The translations under genes and the position numbers were made by a program. Under the pieces are notes generated by a model that did no database searches, had not been told where the DNA came from, and worked only from the letters and a program-made list of their open reading frames with translations. 64,000 bases of DNA from CAIKMD01 sp963740675 (GTDB lineage: Bacteria; Pseudomonadota; Alphaproteobacteria; ATCC43930; CGMCC-115725). The DNA is taken from contig CAVUFS010000013.1 of the NCBI GenBank assembly GCA_963740675.1, positions 146,188 through 210,187 on the forward strand, read 5' to 3'. Positions 18,362-26,546 of this stretch are shown here, one piece after another. Numbering within the stretch: the stretch's first letter is position 1; the number at the start of each line of letters is the position of its first letter.

Positions 18362-18427
18362 CGTCACCCCCGCGAAAGCGGGGGTCCAGGACCGTCGCAC
18401 TGGATTCCCGCTTTCGCGGGAATGACG
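18362..18427. repeat. Family A palindrome overlapping the start of a permease gene
   Basis: CGTCACCCCCGCGAAAGCGGGGGT and TTCCCGCTTTCGCGGGAATGACG form two facing hairpins inside the operon. The last ATGACG of the element provides the probable start codon of the permease gene (ATG at 18422). Read in frame from 18332 the element encodes RHPRESGGP...WIPAFAGMT, a peptide often seen where these repeats are mistaken for coding sequence. Confidence 0.9.
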
Positions 18428-19174
18428 ATCAAAAAAAGTTTGCCCGCACTTACCGGTCTTGCCGCGATCGCCATTTTGCTCGCGCTTTGGCAGGCGGCGG
18501 TCGCGCTTGGCTTTGTCAGTCCGCTGGTGGCGCCGGCGCCGAGCGATATCGCGGCGAGCTTTCCGCAGCTCATCACGGATGAGGGCTTGATCCAGCGCTT
18601 CCTGCAGACTTTCGCCGAAGCGCTGGTCTCGGCGGGGCTCGCGGTGGTAGTCGGCACCGCGATCGGTTGGTGGCTGCACGCGAAACGCTGGGCGGGGCTC
18701 GCTTTCGAAAGCTGGGCCTCGAGCTTCGCCGCGGCGCCGCTCGTGCTGCTCTATCCGCTGTTCCTGGTGTTCTTCGGCCGGAATGTCGGCACGATCATCG
18801 TGATGAGCTTCCTCACCGCGCTGCCGTCGATCGTGCTGAAGACGAAAGAGGGGCTCGATGCGATCCGCGGCGTCCTGATCAATGTCGGGCGTAGCTTTCG
18901 GCTGACGCCGGCGCAGCTTTTCTGGAAGATCATGCTGCCGGCGGCGGTGCCGACGCTGTGCACCGGCATTCGGCTCGGCCTTGTTTATGCGCTGATCAGC
19001 GTTGTCGGAATCGAATTCCTGATCAATTTCGGCGGCCTCGGCGAGTTGATCGATGATCTCGCGCAGCGCTGGGAAATACCGATGATGTATGGTGCGATCA
19101 GCTTCGTCGTGCTCGCCAGCATCTGCTTCTTCTATCTGACCGAAAGGCTCGAGCGATGGCTGAAGCACAGCTAG
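18422..19174 (+). CDS. ABC transporter permease 1 (NitT/TauT type)
   Basis: 250 residues if started at the ATG at 18422 within the repeat; an in-frame start at 18332 would add 30 repeat-encoded residues and is considered artificial. Six membrane segments are visible, with the EAA-like loop GRSFRLTPAQLFWKIMLPAAVPTLCTGIRLG between about residues 150 and 180 that contacts the ATPase. The gene overlaps the next permease by 19 bases. Two different permeases imply a heterodimeric channel. The ribosome site before 18422 is weak, so expression may depend on coupling with the upstream gene. Confidence 0.88.
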   Translation: MTIKKSLPALTGLAAIAILLALWQAAVALGFVSPLVAPAPSDIAASFPQLITDEGLIQRFLQTFAEALVSAGLAVVVGTAIGWWLHAKRWAGLAFESWASSFAAAPLVLLYPLFLVFFGRNVGTIIVMSFLTALPSIVLKTKEGLDAIRGVLINVGRSFRLTPAQLFWKIMLPAAVPTLCTGIRLGLVYALISVVGIEFLINFGGLGELIDDLAQRWEIPMMYGAISFVVLASICFFYLTERLERWLKHS

Positions 19175-19935
19175 CGCCGTCGGTGTCGCGTCGGCGCTGG
19201 TCGCCGGTGTTGCCGCTGCGCATCGCGACACTGCTCGCGCTCTGGGTGATCTGGGAAGTGATTGCGCGATCCGGGATCGTCTTCCAGGGCGTGGTACCGA
19301 GCTCGTTCGCCATCGCCGCGGCGGTCGCCGATCTGCTCATAAGCCCAACCTTTTATTGGAATCTCGAGCTGACGCTGATCGAAGTGGCGGTGTCGCTGCT
19401 GTTGGGCTCTTGCACCGGTATCATTGTCGGTCTCGCGCTTGGTGCGAACCGCTTCGCCGGCAAGGCGTTCGAGCCTTACATGCATTATCTCGCGCCGACG
19501 CCGAAGATCGTGTTCCTGCCGATCCTGCTCGTTCTGTTCGGTGTCGGGCCGGGCTCGAAGATCGCGATGGGAACGCTGTCCTGTTTCTTCCCGATGGTGC
19601 TGTCGGTGGCGAGCGGCGTACGCCAGGTCGATCCGGTGTTGCTGCGGGTCGGCCAGAGCTTCCATCTCTCGTTGTTGCAGACGGTAAGAAAGATTTATCT
19701 GCCGGCGCTGGTGCCGCCGATCGCGACTGGGCTGAAGCTCGGCACCGGCGTCGCAATCATCGGGTGTCTCTTGGCCGAGATAAAAATGTCCAATCGCGGC
19801 CTTGGCTTCCTGATCATGCAGTATTACGCGCAGTTCCGCATACCCTATATGTACGCGGCGCTGCTGATCGCTTTCGCGATCGCTGCCGGCGGGAACGTGC
19901 TGATCGCGCGGTTTCTTCGTCTCCCTGGCAAATAG
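19156..19935 (+). CDS. ABC transporter permease 2 (NitT/TauT type)
   Basis: 259 residues with about six membrane segments and the ATPase-contact loop GQSFHLSLLQTVRKIYLPALVPPIATGLKLG. It is homologous to but clearly different from permease 1, and together they complete an importer with the ATPase at 16509-17378 and the receptor at 17371-18327. It starts inside the end of permease 1, giving translational coupling. It is followed by the FAH-family gene after 62 bases. Confidence 0.92.
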   Translation: MAEAQLAPSVSRRRWSPVLPLRIATLLALWVIWEVIARSGIVFQGVVPSSFAIAAAVADLLISPTFYWNLELTLIEVAVSLLLGSCTGIIVGLALGANRFAGKAFEPYMHYLAPTPKIVFLPILLVLFGVGPGSKIAMGTLSCFFPMVLSVASGVRQVDPVLLRVGQSFHLSLLQTVRKIYLPALVPPIATGLKLGTGVAIIGCLLAEIKMSNRGLGFLIMQYYAQFRIPYMYAALLIAFAIAAGGNVLIARFLRLPGK

Positions 19936-19997
19936 GCGACTGGCCGCGAAGAGTCGCGCGGTCTAAACTACCCTCCAGCCAATAATGGGAGGGTCAC

Positions 19998-20957
19998 TTG
20001 GCCAACGAATATCGTCTTTTGAGCTATCGCGATGCGGCTGGTATCGCGCGCGCTGGCGTGTTGTTCAACGATCGCGTTCTGCCGGCGACGCCACTGCTGG
20101 AAGGCGCACCGGGCATCGATTCATCCTCGGTACTCGGCTTGCTGCAAAGCTGGGGAGAAGTGCATCCGCGCATCACCGCGGCGCTGGGCCGGGTGAAGCC
20201 GGGTGACGGCCGGCCGCTGGGCGAGATCGCGCTTTTGGCGCCGATCCTCTATCCAGGCGCGGTGTTCTGCGCCGGCGCCAATTACTGGGACCATATGAAG
20301 GAAATGAACGAGCGCCAGCGGCGCCTCACCGGCAAGGAACCGCCGGAGCCGAAGAAGGCGAAGGATCCGTGGTTCTTCATTAAGACCGGTGCGCATTCGA
20401 TCATCGGCGACGGCGCCAATGCCCGGATGCCGGCGCTGTCGCAGAAGCTCGATTGGGAAGCCGAGATCGGCGTCGTCATCGGCAAGCCCGCGCGCAACAT
20501 CTCGCTCGAGCGCGCCCATGATGTGATTGCCGGCTATACCTGCGTCAACGATCTCTCGGCGCGCGATCTCAGCGTGCAGCAGGATCGCGCGGGCGGTGGC
20601 ATGTATATGGACTGGCTCGGCCAGAAATGTTTCGACGACGGCTGCCCGATGGGGCCGTGGATCACGCCGGCGGCTTTCGTGGCCGATCCCAACGACATCG
20701 CGTTGAAGCTCTGGGTCAATGGCGTCGAGAAGCAAAACTCGAACTCAAAGAACATGATCCACAACATCGCCGAGCAGATCGTCTCGCTCAGCCAACACGT
20801 GACCTTGCGGCCGGGCGACGTGATCGCCACTGGTACGCCGGCGGGTGTCGGCGCGGGCCGCGGCGATAGCGGCGAGTTCCTCAAGGCCGGCGATGAGGTC
20901 AAGGTCGAAGTGCAGTATGTCGGCACCTTGACCAATCGCATGGTGGCGGCTTCGTAG
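19998..20957 (+). CDS. Fumarylacetoacetate hydrolase (FAH) family protein
   Basis: 319 residues from a TTG start that has GGGAGGG seven bases before it; no ATG fits the homology. The C-terminal FAH domain begins near residue 85 (PGAVFCAGANYWDH) and has the metal-binding acidic residues in LDWEAEIGVVIG, and GTPAGVG near the end. Members cleave carbon-carbon bonds of diketo acids (fumarylpyruvate, acylpyruvates) or act as decarboxylases or hydratases. With a gentisate-type dioxygenase elsewhere in the window, a fumarylpyruvate-hydrolase-like role is possible but not proven. It is the last gene of the transport and catabolism cluster. Confidence 0.9.
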   Translation: MANEYRLLSYRDAAGIARAGVLFNDRVLPATPLLEGAPGIDSSSVLGLLQSWGEVHPRITAALGRVKPGDGRPLGEIALLAPILYPGAVFCAGANYWDHMKEMNERQRRLTGKEPPEPKKAKDPWFFIKTGAHSIIGDGANARMPALSQKLDWEAEIGVVIGKPARNISLERAHDVIAGYTCVNDLSARDLSVQQDRAGGGMYMDWLGQKCFDDGCPMGPWITPAAFVADPNDIALKLWVNGVEKQNSNSKNMIHNIAEQIVSLSQHVTLRPGDVIATGTPAGVGAGRGDSGEFLKAGDEVKVEVQYVGTLTNRMVAAS

Positions 20958-20993
20958 CACGCACGGCATTGCGCGGGGCGGGGCTGCGAGTTC

Positions 20994-21416
20994 ATGCTCC
21001 GCGCAATGAGCACCGAATGGCCGGCGACGGCGCCTGAAACCCGTGCGGATGATGAAGCCGCCCTTGGTTATCGCGTCTTCGTCCGCGACCTCGTTCTTCC
21101 CTGCAGCATCGGCATCTACCCCCGCGAGAAGGGGCTGCGCCGGCGCGTGCGCGTTAATGCCGAAATCCGGGTCACGTCGCCGCTGCCGAGCGCCGACGAT
21201 TTTGCCGACGTCGTCAATTACGAGACCATCGTTGCCGGCATCAAGGCGATCACCGAGGCAGGGCATATCAATCTTGTCGAGACGTTGGCCGATCGCATCG
21301 CCACGCTCTGCCTCGCCGATCACCGCGTCAGTTCGACCCGCGTGATGGTCGAGAAGCTGGACGTTTGGCCCGAGACGGAAAGCGTCGGGGTCGTCGTCGA
21401 GCGCAAGCGCCGTTAA
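20994..21416 (+). CDS. folB: Dihydroneopterin aldolase
   Basis: 140 residues from the ATG at 20994; the ATG at 21006 is an alternative and neither has a strong ribosome site. The protein has YRVFVRDLVLPCSIGIYPREKG, the FolB entry strand with the substrate-binding Glu, then NYETIVAGIKAI and HINLVETLADRIA. It converts dihydroneopterin to 6-hydroxymethyl-dihydropterin in folate synthesis. Its product is used by FolK (40429-40920), and FolP is encoded convergently right after it, only three bases away. Confidence 0.9.
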   Translation: MLRAMSTEWPATAPETRADDEAALGYRVFVRDLVLPCSIGIYPREKGLRRRVRVNAEIRVTSPLPSADDFADVVNYETIVAGIKAITEAGHINLVETLADRIATLCLADHRVSSTRVMVEKLDVWPETESVGVVVERKRR

Positions 21417-21419
21417 GCT

Positions 21420-22556
21420 TTAGGCGCCGTCCGCGATCGCCTGCCAAATGGCGACCGCTTGCTTGGTTTCCGCGACATCGTGAACCCGGAGGATCTGCGC
21501 GCCTTGGCGTAGAGCCTGAAGCGCGCCGGCGATCGAGCCCGGCAATCTCTGCTCGGCCGGCGCGTTGCCGCTAAGCCGGCCGATGCTCGATTTACGCGAC
21601 ACGCCGATCAGCACGCCGCAGCCCAATGCGTGAAGCAAGCCGAGCCGCGCCATGATCTCGAGATTGTGCGCAAGGGTTTTGCCGAAACCGATGCCGGGAT
21701 CGACGACGATGCGATGCCGCGGAATGCCGGCCGCCTCGCAGGCAGCGACGCGCTGCGCGAGATAATCGGCAACATCGAGCGATGCTAATACATAATGCGG
21801 ATCCTGCTGCATCGTGCCGGGGTCGCCGCGCATGTGCATGAGGATCACCGGCGCGCCGGTCTTGGCGGCGATATCGAGACTTCCTTCGCCTTCGAGCGCG
21901 GAGACGTCATTAATAATGCGTGCGCCCCAGGTGAGCGCCGCAGCCATCACCTTGGCGTGGCGCGTATCGACGGAGATCGCGACACCGGATGCGGCAAGAG
22001 CGCACACGACGGGCTCGAGCCGCTGCAGCTCTTCTGCTTCGGAAACAGGAGCGGCGCCGGGTCGCGTCGACTCTGCGCCGATATCGAGGATGTCGGCGCC
22101 CGCTTCGTGCATCGCGCGGCCGAGCGCGATCGCGGTGTTGGGGTCGCCGCCACTGCCGCGATAAAAGCTATCAGGCGTCGCATTCACGATACCCATGACG
22201 AGCGGCCGGTCGAGCGGTAGCCCGGCCCAGTGGCAACGTGCCTCGCTGATGCGAGTGAGCTGCGTCTCGATGCGCGCACGCCGTGTCGCGTCGAGCTGAC
22301 TCGCCCAATATTGCACGCGACGCACGGGCGCGAGTGCGGAGACGACATCGTCGCCCTGGCGCCCCATCACTTCGATCTGCGTAAAAGCGCTGTTTCCACC
22401 GGCCAATGACAAGGCGGTGCCGTGTTCGATTGCGTTGCGCGCGGCACTGCCGGTGAGGAGCGCTTCGGGGCGCAGCCAGATCGCGGAAGCAGGAGCATCG
22501 ATTGCTTCGAGCGCGCGCGCCATCGTGCGCGTGCCGTCGGGATTGTCGTTGGTCAT
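21420..22556 (-). CDS. folP: Dihydropteroate synthase
   Basis: 378 residues. The TIM-barrel catalytic domain starts near residue 118 and holds all signature loops: MGIVNATPDSF, LDIGAESTRPGA, IINDVSAL, VILMHMRG, VDPGIGFGK and GVSRKSSIG. It joins para-aminobenzoate to hydroxymethyl-dihydropterin pyrophosphate. The first 115 residues are an extra N-terminal region not found in E. coli FolP but seen in some alphaproteobacteria; its role is unknown. The gene converges on folB, so the two folate genes share a chromosomal site but not a transcript. Confidence 0.95.
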   Translation of the reverse strand: MTNDNPDGTRTMARALEAIDAPASAIWLRPEALLTGSAARNAIEHGTALSLAGGNSAFTQIEVMGRQGDDVVSALAPVRRVQYWASQLDATRRARIETQLTRISEARCHWAGLPLDRPLVMGIVNATPDSFYRGSGGDPNTAIALGRAMHEAGADILDIGAESTRPGAAPVSEAEELQRLEPVVCALAASGVAISVDTRHAKVMAAALTWGARIINDVSALEGEGSLDIAAKTGAPVILMHMRGDPGTMQQDPHYVLASLDVADYLAQRVAACEAAGIPRHRIVVDPGIGFGKTLAHNLEIMARLGLLHALGCGVLIGVSRKSSIGRLSGNAPAEQRLPGSIAGALQALRQGAQILRVHDVAETKQAVAIWQAIADGA

Positions 22557-22599
22557 GCCGGCATTTTGCCAAATCCGCCTCGCGACGTCAGGCGCGCAT

Positions 22600-22718
22600 T
22601 ATGCGAAGTGGATAGCGACGGGTTGTGGCATGCAGGGGCGATGTCCATATGTCGCTCCTAACGCCGTTTGGCGTTTTCCTCCCTGAACTCGAGGCCGCGC
22701 TTGTCGCGGCCTTTTTTT
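22600..22718 (+). ncRNA. Candidate trans-acting small RNA with exposed CCUCCC
   Basis: On the plus strand a hairpin AACGCC-GTTT-GGCGTT (22660-22675) is followed by a single-stranded CCTCCCT (22678-22684), then a second hairpin and a T-run that form an intrinsic terminator (22692-22718). Two stem-loops separated by an anti-Shine-Dalgarno CCUCCC segment is the layout of several alphaproteobacterial riboregulators such as the alpha-r14 and CcsR groups. The 5' end is a guess, and no promoter was fixed. No annotated gene on this strand needs the terminator, which supports an independent transcript. Confidence 0.35.
22692..22718 (+). terminator. Intrinsic terminator
   Basis: Stem AGGCCGCG (22692-22699) pairs with CGCGGCCT (22705-22712), followed by a run of T to 22718. 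It faces the plus strand and lies 240 bases upstream of the tolC-like gene, so it ends some transcript begun in the folP-tolC gap. Confidence 0.85.
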
Positions 22719-22851
22719 ATGTTTCCAATATTACTTTGGAAGGCAACATATTAATCAATATTACTCAAGTATGGTTAACAACAAATTTCTAGACTGGAAC
22801 AATTTTATGTAATACGTTCGCTCGCGATTGAGAAAAAGCACGCTAACTATT

Positions 22852-22868
22852 TGTAAATATTGTTTACA
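22852..22868. promoter_or_regulatory. Perfect 6+6 palindrome, possible operator
   Basis: TGTAAA-TATTG-TTTACA lies about 90 bases upstream of the tolC-like start codon. Together with the two CAATATTACT direct repeats 30 bases apart (22726 and 22756) it marks a likely regulator-binding region. The regulator is unknown. Confidence 0.4.
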
Positions 22869-22959
22869 TCCCGATTTTTTATTCACTTTGGTTAATAAAT
22901 GGGACGTGGTTCTGGGGCCGGGTCAATAACAAGTCCGGGCTTCTGCGGAGGCTGAAAAA

Positions 22960-24306
22960 ATGTTTGGTTGGCGGTTCGGAATTTTGAGCGGCGTGGCGAT
23001 GGCGGCCTTGTTGGCTGTGATGCCGGCTCATGCGCAGAGCCTGAGCGATACCGTTCGAACGGCGGTGTCGAGCAGCCCGCGGGTCGAATCCATGATCCAC
23101 AATCGGGAATCGGTCGACGCGGAAATGCGGCGCGCGAAGGGGCTTTACCTGCCGCAATTGGATGTTCGCAGCGCGATCGGTCCTGAATACACCGAAAACG
23201 TTCTGACCCAGGGCACCAATGGCCAGCATATGCGCAGCGAGCTAGGCGCCGTGTTGGCCGAGAAGCTCTATGATGGCGGCGCCACGGCGGGTCAGGTCGA
23301 TCACGAGCGCGGCCGATCCAAATCCGCGGCTTATCGTATTCGCGAAAATGCGGAATTCACGGGTCTCGATGCGGTTGAAGCGCATCTCGACGTGGTTCGC
23401 TTCCGTCACGTCTTCCAATACGCGCAAGACAATGTGAAAGCGCATCAGGATCTGTTGACCCGCGTGCAGCAGCGCAGCACCGGCGGTGCCGGTCGCGCTG
23501 CCGATGTCGCGCAAGCCCAGAGCCGCCTCGATCTCGCGACCGCGACACGCGACGAGACGCGCGGCATGCTCGAAGATGCCGAGGCGCGTTATCTCAGCGT
23601 CGTCGGTGTCGCGCCGGCAGCGCTCGAAGATTCGCCGGTGCCAACCGGCGCCATCAACAACGACATCAACACCGAACTCGCCCAGCTCCAGGCGCAGAAT
23701 CCGACGGTCAAAGCGCGCGAAGCCGATATCGAGGCGGCCCAAGGCCTGGTCGAGCAAGCGGATGCGCGTTTCGATCCGACCGTCTCGGTCGAGGTCAGCG
23801 GCGACAAGAATCGCAACGTCGGCGGCTTCCCTGGCCGCGACAACGAGGCGCGCGCGCTCCTCGTGCTGCGCTGGAATCTCTACGCCGGCGGTTCCGATAT
23901 CGCCAATCGCCAATCGGCTTATGCGCAGGTCGCGCAGGCGAAGACAGATCGGCTCCAGGCCTTGCGCGACGCCGAGCAGAACCTGCGTCAGTCGCAATCG
24001 GCATATAACGCGGCGATGCAGCGTATTCCTGCTCTCCAAAGCTCGCTGGCTCATACGCAGCAGGTGCGTGCCGCCTACGACCAGCAATACCAGATTGGCC
24101 AGCGCACGCTGCTCGATCTCCTCGATGCGCAGAACGAAGTCTTCCAAGCGCAGACGCGTTTGGCGACGGCGCAAGGGCAGGCCGCGTTCAATGCTTACCG
24201 CATCCTGGCGGTCGAGGGCATGCTGCTGAGCTCGCTCAACGTTGCGCCGCCAGCGGCGGCCGATCCGAACCACGCGCCGGGTATCGCGCCGCGACCGCAA
24301 GGCTGA
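22960..24306 (+). CDS. TolC-family outer membrane channel of a type I secretion system
   Basis: 448 residues with signal peptide MFGWRFGILSGVAMAALLAVMPAHA, preceded by GGAGGCTG. The mature protein shows the duplicated outer-membrane-efflux pattern: amphipathic helices rich in Ala and Gln, LYDGGATAGQVDHERGR in the first half and LYAGGSDIANRQSAYAQV at the matching place in the second. The late GQRTLLDLLDAQNEVFQAQ segment is a hallmark of TolC/AggA-type channels. It is the first gene of a complete three-gene export operon and forms the outer membrane exit duct. Confidence 0.93.
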   Translation: MFGWRFGILSGVAMAALLAVMPAHAQSLSDTVRTAVSSSPRVESMIHNRESVDAEMRRAKGLYLPQLDVRSAIGPEYTENVLTQGTNGQHMRSELGAVLAEKLYDGGATAGQVDHERGRSKSAAYRIRENAEFTGLDAVEAHLDVVRFRHVFQYAQDNVKAHQDLLTRVQQRSTGGAGRAADVAQAQSRLDLATATRDETRGMLEDAEARYLSVVGVAPAALEDSPVPTGAINNDINTELAQLQAQNPTVKAREADIEAAQGLVEQADARFDPTVSVEVSGDKNRNVGGFPGRDNEARALLVLRWNLYAGGSDIANRQSAYAQVAQAKTDRLQALRDAEQNLRQSQSAYNAAMQRIPALQSSLAHTQQVRAAYDQQYQIGQRTLLDLLDAQNEVFQAQTRLATAQGQAAFNAYRILAVEGMLLSSLNVAPPAAADPNHAPGIAPRPQG

Positions 24307-24356
24307 TCTCTTTTGTGTTGTTGAAGCCGGCCGCGCGGTCGATGCGGAGGCGAGGG

Positions 24357-26546
24357 ATGATGAGCGAGTTCGAAGTTATGGACGCACCGCCTGAAGCGGC
24401 GGCCGCGCCCGAAGCCATCGACGATCCAGTTCTCACCGCGCTTTCGATCCTCGCGGGTCTGCTCGAGCGGCCGATTTCGGCACGTGCGCTCGCCGCTGGC
24501 TTGCCGGTCAACGGCGACCCCTTGTCGCCCGAGATGGTGGTCCGTGCGGCACAGCGGGCCGGGTTTTCCGCACGCTGGCACAAGTTCGCGATCGAAGAGA
24601 TTTCGCCGCTCAACCTGCCGTGCCTGCTGTTGCTCAACGAAAACAGCGCCTGCGTCCTGACGGCGATCGAGGATGGCGAGATCGAGATGCTGCTGCCGCA
24701 GCCCGGCAGCGAGCCGATCCGCCTGCCGGTCGAGGAATTCCAGGGCTATTACGTGGGCTACGCGCTCTATGTGAAAGCGCAATACCGTTTCGATGAGCGT
24801 AGCGAGGACGTCGTCGATATCCCGGCGCCCAAGCGCTCCTGGTTCTGGAGCACGCTCTCTTCTTTCTGGCACGTTTATATTCACGCGATCATCGCCTCGC
24901 TGGTCGTCAATCTTGTCGCGTTGGCGAGCCCGCTTTTCGTGATGAATGTGTACGATCGCGTCGTGCCCAACAACGCGACCGCGACTCTGTGGGTGCTGGC
25001 CAGTGGCGTCTTCGTCGCCTTCCTTTTCGATTTCATCCTGCGCACGGCACGCAGCTATTTCGTCGACAGCGCCGGCAAGAACGCCGATGTCGTGCTCGCC
25101 AGCAAGCTTTTTGAGCATGTGATGGGCATGCGCTACGAGGCGCGGCCCGCTTCGGCTGGTGCGCTTGCTGCCAATCTTCGCGAATACGAGACGCTGCGCG
25201 AATTCTTCACCTCGGCGACATTGCTCTCGCTCGCTGATCTGCCTTTTGCGCTGCTCTTCATCCTCATCATCGGCTTGATCGCGGGGCCCGTGGCGCTTGT
25301 GCCGCTGCTCGCGGTGCCGTTGCTGCTCGGGATCGGCTTCGCTCTGCAATTCGCGCTACGCGAAGTGATGGGGCAGACCCAACGCGAAACGTTCCAGAAA
25401 CACGCGATCCTCGTCGAATCGATCGAAGGCCTCGATACGATCAAGATCACGGGCTCCGAAGGCCGCGCCCAGAAACTCTGGGAGCGCTTTATTGGCAGCA
25501 CGGCGCGGACGGCGATGCGTGCGCGCTTCATCTCGACGATCGGCGTCAACATCGCGACGCTCACGCAGAACCTGGTCAGCGTGCTGGTAGTGATCGTCGG
25601 CGTCTATGAGATTTCGGCCGGCAATCTCACGACCGGCGGTCTCGTTGCGGCATCGCTGCTGTCGTCGCGTGCGATGGCGCCGCTGGCGCAGCTCGCCTCC
25701 CTGTTGGTGCGTCTCCATTCGTCCTTCATGTCGTTGCGTTCGCTCGACAAGGTGATGAAAACGCCGCTCGAGCGGCCGAAGGGCAAGACCTTCCTCCATC
25801 GCCCGCAGCTTCAAGGCGAAATCGAATTCCGCGATGTCAGCTTCGTTTATCCCGGCCAGAGTCATTCGGCGCTGACGGGTGTCAGCTTCCGCATCGAGCC
25901 GGGTGAGAAGGTCGGTATCCTCGGCCGCATCGGCTCGGGCAAGAGCACGCTGGCGCGGTTGCTGACAGGGCTCTACGCGCCCAATTCCGGCGCCATTCTG
26001 GTCGATGGCACCGATCTGCGTCAGGTCGATCCCGCGGATCTGCGGCGCAACATCGGCTATGTGCCGCAGGATGCTTTCCTCTTCTTCGGATCGGTGCGCG
26101 ACAACATCGCGCTGTCCTCGCCGAATGTGTCTCATAACGCGATCCTGCGCGCCGCGACCATCGCCGGCGTTGATGATTTCATCAAGCAGCACCCCGAAGG
26201 CTACGACATGCAGGTCGGGGAGAACGGCAAGCATCTCTCGGGCGGGCAGCGCGATGCGGTAACGATCGCACGTGCGTTGCTGAGCGATCCGCCGATCCTC
26301 GTGATGGACGAGCCAAGCGGCGCGATGGACGCAACCGCCGAAGCCTGGCTCAAGCATCGCATGCGCGAGATCCTGCCGGCGAAGACTTTGCTGCTGGTGA
26401 CGCATCGTCCGTCGATGCTGGATTTGGTCGATCGGTTGATCGTGATCGATAACGGCCGCGTCGTCGCCGATGGCCAGCGCGAGAAGGTGCTCCGCGCGCT
26501 CAACCAAGGCGAGCTGCGGATTGCGGCGCGGGGCGGTGCGCGATGA
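24357..26546 (+). CDS. Type I secretion ABC transporter with degenerate C39 domain (LapB-like)
   Basis: 729 residues; the ATG at 24357 follows GGAGGCGAGGG. Residues 20-150 form a C39-like domain but lack the catalytic Cys, as in LapB/HlyB-type RTX exporters that use it only to hold unfolded substrate. A six-helix membrane domain follows (about 165-440). The nucleotide-binding domain has Walker A GRIGSGKST, signature HLSGGQRD and Walker B ILVMDEPSGAMD. It powers one-step export of a large, C-terminally signalled protein. Its stop overlaps the adaptor gene start (ATGA). Confidence 0.93.
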   Translation: MMSEFEVMDAPPEAAAAPEAIDDPVLTALSILAGLLERPISARALAAGLPVNGDPLSPEMVVRAAQRAGFSARWHKFAIEEISPLNLPCLLLLNENSACVLTAIEDGEIEMLLPQPGSEPIRLPVEEFQGYYVGYALYVKAQYRFDERSEDVVDIPAPKRSWFWSTLSSFWHVYIHAIIASLVVNLVALASPLFVMNVYDRVVPNNATATLWVLASGVFVAFLFDFILRTARSYFVDSAGKNADVVLASKLFEHVMGMRYEARPASAGALAANLREYETLREFFTSATLLSLADLPFALLFILIIGLIAGPVALVPLLAVPLLLGIGFALQFALREVMGQTQRETFQKHAILVESIEGLDTIKITGSEGRAQKLWERFIGSTARTAMRARFISTIGVNIATLTQNLVSVLVVIVGVYEISAGNLTTGGLVAASLLSSRAMAPLAQLASLLVRLHSSFMSLRSLDKVMKTPLERPKGKTFLHRPQLQGEIEFRDVSFVYPGQSHSALTGVSFRIEPGEKVGILGRIGSGKSTLARLLTGLYAPNSGAILVDGTDLRQVDPADLRRNIGYVPQDAFLFFGSVRDNIALSSPNVSHNAILRAATIAGVDDFIKQHPEGYDMQVGENGKHLSGGQRDAVTIARALLSDPPILVMDEPSGAMDATAEAWLKHRMREILPAKTLLLVTHRPSMLDLVDRLIVIDNGRVVADGQREKVLRALNQGELRIAARGGAR

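Larger units (their letters stand above)
22557..22959. other. 403-base AT-rich intergenic control region before the type I secretion genes
   Basis: Between the folP start and the tolC-like start. The left third holds a candidate sRNA ending in an intrinsic terminator. The right two thirds are much more AT-rich than the surrounding genes and contain direct repeats CAATATTACT (22726-22735 and 22756-22765) and the palindrome TGTAAATATTGTTTACA (22852-22868). No open frame is convincing. It looks like a regulated promoter region for the secretion operon. Confidence 0.7.
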
